From: Acidobacteriota bacterium
GTDB lineage: Bacteria > Acidobacteriota > Blastocatellia > Pyrinomonadales > Pyrinomonadaceae
Length of the DNA: 64,000 nucleotides
Assembly: GCA_020199775.1 (NCBI GenBank)
Contig: JAIVJZ010000001.1
Coordinates: 1 to 64,000 of the forward strand
Reading direction: 5' to 3'
Positions 60,391-64,000 of the stretch are shown here, in pieces. A model generated the notes under the pieces. That model ran no database searches and was not told where the DNA came from. It saw only the letters and a list, made by a program, of their open reading frames with translations. How positions within the stretch are numbered: the stretch's first letter is position 1; each line of letters starts with the position of its first letter. Both the position numbers and the translations under genes were made by a program.

Positions 60391-61386
60391 CTACCCCGTC
60401 ACTTGCAAAACTATCTTGCCGAAGGTTTCGTTCGATTCGAGCCGTTCGTGCGCGGCGCGAATGTCGCGGAGGTCGAAAACGCTGTCGATGACGGGGCGGA
60501 GCGCGCCGCGCGCAAGGAGCGGCGAGACGTGCGCGGCGAAGAGGCGTGTGGCGCGCGCCTTCTCTTCCGCCGAGCGTGTGCGCAAGACCGTCCCCGTGAG
60601 GCGCAGGCGTTTGCCCATCACCTGCCGGAAGTCGAGCGGCGCGCTTCGTCCGGCCAGCGTGCCGACGAGCAACAGGCGACCGCGCGGGGCGAGCGCGTCG
60701 AGATTCGCGGCGAGGTAACTCGCGCCGACGAGGTCGAGTATCACGTCCACGCCCGCGCCGTTCGTCCACGCTTTCGCCGCGTCGGCAAATGCTCGCGGGT
60801 CGTCTTTGACGACGCACATCTCGTCGAGTCCGTAGGCGCGTGCGCGTTCGAGCTTGTCGGCGGTGCGGCGCGCCGTGCCGAGAGTTTGCGCCCCCGCGGC
60901 GCGCGCGAGTTGGACGGCGGCGAGGCCGACGCCCGACCCAGCGGCGTGGACGATCACGCGCTCGCCCATCGCCAGATTCCCTTGCGTGAACAGCGCATCG
61001 TGCGCCGTGATGAAAGCCTCCGGCACGGCCGCCGCCTCTTCCCAACCGAGGTTGGCGGGAATTTCCGCGAGCGCGTTTTCGGGCACGACCACGTATTCGG
61101 CCTGCGCGCCGCCGCCCGTGATGCCGTACACGCGCGCTCCTGGGCGCCAACGCCGCGCGTCCGCTCCCGCCGATTCGACCTCGCCCGCGAACTCCAACCC
61201 CGGAATGTCCGCGGGGAAGCCCGGCGGCGCGGGGTAAGCCCCACGCCGCTGCAACAGGTCGGCGCGATTCAAAGCCGCCGCGCGCACGCGCACACGCACG
61301 CGGTCGCCCACTGCCTCCGGCCGTTCGACCTCGGCCACCTCCAACCCTTCAACCCCGCCGTGAAAAGCGATCTTGATTGCACGCAT
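60391..61386 (-). CDS. Quinone oxidoreductase-like medium-chain dehydrogenase
   Basis: This 331-residue protein belongs to the zinc-independent quinone reductase (PIG3/CurA-like) group. It has the N-terminal GroES-like fold (RVRVRAAALNRADLLQRRG), IPGLEFAGEVESAG, and the cofactor-binding AAGSGVGLAAVQLARAAGA. Residues GTARRTADKLERARAYG and DVILDLVGASYLAANLDAL complete the Rossmann part. It probably reduces quinones or enones using NADPH. Hairpins C2 and C3 flank it on both sides. Confidence 0.93.
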   Translation of the reverse strand: MRAIKIAFHGGVEGLEVAEVERPEAVGDRVRVRVRAAALNRADLLQRRGAYPAPPGFPADIPGLEFAGEVESAGADARRWRPGARVYGITGGGAQAEYVVVPENALAEIPANLGWEEAAAVPEAFITAHDALFTQGNLAMGERVIVHAAGSGVGLAAVQLARAAGAQTLGTARRTADKLERARAYGLDEMCVVKDDPRAFADAAKAWTNGAGVDVILDLVGASYLAANLDALAPRGRLLLVGTLAGRSAPLDFRQVMGKRLRLTGTVLRTRSAEEKARATRLFAAHVSPLLARGALRPVIDSVFDLRDIRAAHERLESNETFGKIVLQVTG

Positions 61387-61392
61387 GTGTCC

Positions 61393-61471
61393 ATCGTAAA
61401 TCGTGAATCGTAAATCGTGAATAGAAAGACCCCCGTTTTATCTATTCACGATTTACGATTCACGATTTACG
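61393..61471. repeat. Hairpin repeat C3
   Basis: Left arm (61393-61425): ATCGTAAATCGTGAATCGT, AAATCGTGAATAGA. Right arm (61441-61471): TCTATTCACGATTTACGATT, CACGATTTACGA. The loop contains AAGACCCCCGTTTTA. It lies between divergent genes, and its right arm ends 20 nt before the next start. Confidence 0.87.
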
Positions 61472-61490
61472 AGTTACTGTTTTGCCCCGC

Positions 61491-62492
61491 ATGACTCAAC
61501 AGGCCGAGACATTCGTCGTCGTCAACTACAACGCCGCGCGTGCGCGCGCCGCGTGGGCGCAGGTCGGGCACGCGCTCAGGGAGAGCGGCGTGCGCTTCGA
61601 CGCACACGAGGCGAAGGAGGCGGGCGACGCGCAAAGCTCCGCGCGCGCGGCTCTGCGTGCGGGCTACCGGACAATCGCCGTCGTCGGCGGCGACGGGACG
61701 CTCGGCGAAGTGGTGACGGGATTTTTTGAACCGGACGGCGATGGCCTCAACGCGGCCGAGACCACGACGAGAACTCCGGCGTGCATCAACGCCGAGGCAG
61801 CACTGGCCGTCCTGCCCGCGGGCACGGGCAACGATTTCGCGCGCGGTCTCGCAGGCGAACGCGCCTCGCTCGAACGCTGGCTCACGCGTTTGATCAAACA
61901 CAGCCGCCGCGACGCGAGCGCGACGACCACGCGCGCCGTCGATGTGCTGCGCGGGACAATCGGCGACGCCGCCCGCCCGTTCTTCTGTCTCAACGCCGCC
62001 ACGCTCGGCATCGGCGCGGAGGTGGCGGGGCGCGTCGCGGCGCAGGGGAGAGAGGTGCGGCGACTACCGGGCGAGGCGCGTTTCGCGCTCGCGGCCGTGC
62101 AAGCCCTCGCGCGCTGGCGTGCGCGCCGCATCTCCGTGCGGGTGGGTGATGCGGCGGCATTCGAGTGCGTGACGAATCTGGTGGCGGTCGTCAACAGCGC
62201 TTACGCGGGCGGCGGCATGATGTTCTCGCCCGAAGCGCGCACCGACGACGGCCTGCTCGACGTAGTCACCGCCTGCCGTCTGACGCGCGCTTCGCTCGTC
62301 CGCGAGATGACACGCATCCATAGCGGCGGCCACGTCAAGAACCCGCGCGTGCTTATCTCGCGCGGCGAACGCGTCCGCATCGAACACCTGACACCGGCCG
62401 ATGCGCTCGCGGTCGAAGCCGACGGCGACGTGCGCGGCCACACGCCGCTTGAGTTCCGCGTCCTCAAGGGTGCGCTCAGGGTGGTGGTTTGA
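61491..62492 (+). CDS. Diacylglycerol/lipid kinase family protein
   Basis: This 333-residue protein has the DAGK catalytic domain: VVGGDGTLGEVVTGF with the GGDGT nucleotide loop (residues 66-70), and LPAGTGNDFARGLAG. The C-terminal half has the family beta-sandwich with LNAATLGIGAEVAGRV, AYAGGGMMFSPEARTDDGLL and VDVVTACRLTR-like text (LDVVTACRLTRASL). It probably phosphorylates a lipid such as diacylglycerol. I chose ATG 61491 rather than TTG 61482. It is convergent with rpiB, with hairpin A7 between them. Confidence 0.92.
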   Translation: MTQQAETFVVVNYNAARARAAWAQVGHALRESGVRFDAHEAKEAGDAQSSARAALRAGYRTIAVVGGDGTLGEVVTGFFEPDGDGLNAAETTTRTPACINAEAALAVLPAGTGNDFARGLAGERASLERWLTRLIKHSRRDASATTTRAVDVLRGTIGDAARPFFCLNAATLGIGAEVAGRVAAQGREVRRLPGEARFALAAVQALARWRARRISVRVGDAAAFECVTNLVAVVNSAYAGGGMMFSPEARTDDGLLDVVTACRLTRASLVREMTRIHSGGHVKNPRVLISRGERVRIEHLTPADALAVEADGDVRGHTPLEFRVLKGALRVVV

Positions 62493-62494
62493 AA

Positions 62495-62606
62495 GAGTTT
62501 CAAGTTTCAAGTTTCAGGTTTCAAGTTAAAGAAGGAGCAACCTTCAGACTTGAAACTTGAAACCTGAAACTTGAAACCTTAACTTGAAACTTGAAACTTG
62601 AAACCT
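62495..62606. repeat. Hairpin repeat A7 (loop reversed relative to A1-A6)
   Basis: Left arm: AGTTTCAAGTTTCAAGTTTC, AGGTTTCAAG. Right arm: two blocks, GACTTGAAACTTGAAACCTG, AAACTTGAAACC, then TTAACTTGAAACTTGAAAC, TTGAAACC. Read on the minus strand the loop gives GTCTGAAGGTTGCTCCTTC, like the A6 loop. The right arm was extended by a second word block. It lies between convergent genes. Confidence 0.86.
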
Positions 62607-63064
62607 TACGAAAGCGTCTCGCGCCGTTCGATGTCGAGCACTTTGTCGAGGCGGCGTCGGTGGCGTTCTTCTCCGGTGAAGCGCGCGCCGACGAAGGCGC
62701 GCACGATCTCGGTCGCCACTTCGATGCCGACGACGCGCGCGCCGAGACAGAGGACGTTGCAGTCGTCGTGCTCGCGCGATTGGCGCGCCGAGTAGGTATC
62801 GCCGCACAGGGCGGCGCGCACGCCGCGCAGTTTGTTCGCCGCCACCGCCGCCCCGACGCCGCTCCCGCAGATGATGATGCCGCACTCCGCGCGTCCATCG
62901 CGCACGGCCTCGCCCACACGCGCGGCGTAGTCCGGGTAGTCGTCGGGCTGCGTGCCGTCGTGCGTGCCGAAGTCCTCGATCTCGTGCCCCGCGCCGCCGA
63001 GGATTTTAATGATGTGTTCGTTGAGCGGGTAGCCGCCGTGATCCGCGCCGATGGCGATCTTCAT
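62606..63064 (-). CDS. rpiB: Ribose-5-phosphate isomerase B
   Basis: This 152-residue enzyme interconverts ribose 5-phosphate and ribulose 5-phosphate in the pentose phosphate pathway. The family signature is MKIAIGADHGGYPLNEHII, then PDYAARVGEAVRDGRAECGI with the catalytic cysteine in IIICGSGVGAAVAANK. NVLCLGARVVG is the second conserved loop. The stop codon is reached as hairpin A7 ends. Upstream lies a partial gene of unknown function on the same strand. Confidence 0.95.
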   Translation of the reverse strand: MKIAIGADHGGYPLNEHIIKILGGAGHEIEDFGTHDGTQPDDYPDYAARVGEAVRDGRAECGIIICGSGVGAAVAANKLRGVRAALCGDTYSARQSREHDDCNVLCLGARVVGIEVATEIVRAFVGARFTGEERHRRRLDKVLDIERRETLS

Positions 63065-63125
63065 TCGGGTTCTCTCCTTGGCGACGGATTGTAACGCGAA
63101 AGCCGAGAAGCCGCGCGCGTGCGCG

Positions 63126-64000
63126 TCACTTGCGCGCGGCGCGCAGGTTGATGGTGAGCGTCCGCCCCGCGCGTTCGAGACGCGCGCCGCGAAACTCCGC
63201 CTTGATCCCTGTGGCTTCGAGCGTGAGTTTATCTCCGGCTTCCCGCACGGAGGGTTCGGCGGCGAGTCCGGCGAGGGTCAGTTGGCGCACGCCGTTAAAG
63301 AGCGGGTGCGCGCCCGCGCCGGTGGTGAGCATGTGCGGGTGGAAACTCTCAATCGCGCCCGCGTCGTTGCCGAGTTTGAGATGGCGCGTGTGGAGCACGT
63401 CCGACGCGCCGAGCTTGCGCACGTTCAGGGGATCGAAGCCCTGCGGCCAGAGCGGCGCGGCGTCGTCTGCATTGACGACGATCTTCCAACCGGCCTGCGC
63501 CGCAAACGCGCGCCGCGCAGTTTCCCTTCGCGCGTGCAAAGTTTCCGTCTCGACTTTTGCGCGCGAGCGCGCCGCCGTCGCGAACGAGCCGGAGGCCGCG
63601 CACGTCGAACGCGAAGGCGCGGCGTCGAGCGCGGCGGCGAGCAGTTCGTCGAGCGAGCGCGGGTCGCCCGCTTCGAGCCGCGCAGCCCAACCGGGAGCGA
63701 AGCGTTCGAGCAGGAGGGCGAGCGCGTGTCCGGTCGCGTAGCCGCGCGTGCGAAGTTCTTCGGCGGGGTATTCGTTCGCAGTCAGGCCAGAGCGGCGCGC
63801 GCCCGCGGCGAGGGCTTCGACGTAACGCGCGAGTCCTTCGTTCAGTTCGAGCGCGCGCTCGTACCGGGACGCGCCCGTGCCGAGTCGGGCGAAACGTTCG
63901 CGGCGCGTGGCGAGCGCGAGACGCGCGCGGCAGGCGGCGTCCTTCGAGTCGGCGGCGCGTTCGGCGCGTCGCAAAGATTCCGACTCGATGCGCCTGAGCG
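63126..64000 (-). CDS. C-terminal part of a gene of unknown function (partial, cut by window edge)
   Basis: The frame is open to the right edge, giving at least 291 visible residues without a start. The segment ALELNEGLARYVEALAAGAR, followed by YATGHALALLLERFAPGWAA, recalls secreted or membrane-linked helical proteins in which EGLA belongs to a HExxH-like helix. No HExxH is seen in this part. The C-terminal 100 residues look beta-rich. I do not recognise the family. It lies upstream of rpiB, about 60 nt away. Confidence 0.7.
   Translation of the reverse strand, partial: LRRIESESLRRAERAADSKDAACRARLALATRRERFARLGTGASRYERALELNEGLARYVEALAAGARRSGLTANEYPAEELRTRGYATGHALALLLERFAPGWAARLEAGDPRSLDELLAAALDAAPSRSTCAASGSFATAARSRAKVETETLHARRETARRAFAAQAGWKIVVNADDAAPLWPQGFDPLNVRKLGASDVLHTRHLKLGNDAGAIESFHPHMLTTGAGAHPLFNGVRQLTLAGLAAEPSVREAGDKLTLEATGIKAEFRGARLERAGRTLTINLRAARK

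Noticed and set aside
36502..62606. Repeated GTTTCAAG blocks considered as CRISPR or microsatellite arrays
   Set aside because: The units are only 7-14 nt, have no unique spacers, and are always paired with an inverted copy across a loop. There are no cas genes. They are inverted-repeat hairpins, not CRISPR arrays.
13122..62606. Classifying all the hairpins as rho-independent terminators
   Set aside because: Only the stems at 2641, 23041, 26981, 46043 and 50306 look like standard terminators (GC-rich stem, often with a T-run). The word-repeat hairpins lack T-runs, and several lie between divergent genes or directly before a start codon.

Overview
The window is a GC-rich bacterial chromosome segment of about 64 kb, densely packed with genes on both strands. 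The gene set suggests an Acidobacteriota genome of the Blastocatellia type: paired M16 peptidases, an S46 peptidase, a PEP-CTERM protein, a lamin-tail protein, a partner-switch STAS/HATPase pair, a fadNAE-like operon and a pseudokinase-TIR protein. This taxonomic call is inference; no rRNA lies in the window.

Layout. 1-443 is an AT-rich island edge: an IS5-like end interrupts a tyrosine recombinase fragment next to tRNA-Ala(GGC). 0.5-12.9 kb carries a secreted Ig-like membrane protein, enoyl-CoA hydratase, a PilZ protein, 3-hydroxybutyryl-CoA dehydrogenase, thioredoxin reductase, a beta-lactamase-fold hydrolase, a sorbosone-dehydrogenase-like lipoprotein, an HxlR regulator and an inactive/active M16 pair. 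13.3-18.8 kb has a membrane protein with its winged-helix regulator, UppS with a DUF4173 protein, and a circularly permuted ATP-grasp. 18.9-31 kb has the pseudokinase-TIR protein, an M48 lipoprotein, a toxin-antitoxin cluster (hicBA plus a nonsense-broken brnA), an S46 peptidase, a PEP-CTERM protein and a membrane-anchored Clp-like ATPase ending in a release-factor-like domain. 31.3-38.2 kb has a fused aconitase-family enzyme, CYTH, DUF2905 and DUF488 proteins, an NTF2-like protein, an MFS exporter, DoxX and a flavin reductase. 38.2-45 kb is a fadN-ybaK-hicBA-fadA-fadE run behind a promoter whose spacer is filled by a FadR-type operator. 45-54 kb has an MBL hydrolase, lamin-tail, methyltransferase, PDZ, repeat and DUF2062 proteins and the STAS/RsbW pair. 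54.2-58.1 kb is aroA-aroK-rtcB, with a mini-intein splitting rtcB. 58.2-64 kb has topoisomerase IB, a C4 zinc-ribbon coiled coil, a quinone reductase, a lipid-kinase-type protein, rpiB and a partial gene.

The most unusual large-scale feature is a set of about 20 intergenic hairpins, roughly one per 3 kb. Each arm is built from tandem repeats of a short word of about 7 nt, around a non-repetitive loop. At least eight unrelated word families share this design. One family (A) occurs seven times with a conserved loop. Several hairpins abut start codons that lack a Shine-Dalgarno sequence, and two supply the last codons of genes.

How the genes work together: fatty-acid degradation is encoded at two loci (enoyl-CoA hydratase/hydroxybutyryl-CoA dehydrogenase, and fadN/fadA/fadE). 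UppS and the DUF4173 gene are likely co-transcribed. The STAS and HATPase proteins probably act as a regulatory switch. Two hicBA modules add addiction functions, one of them inside the fad run.
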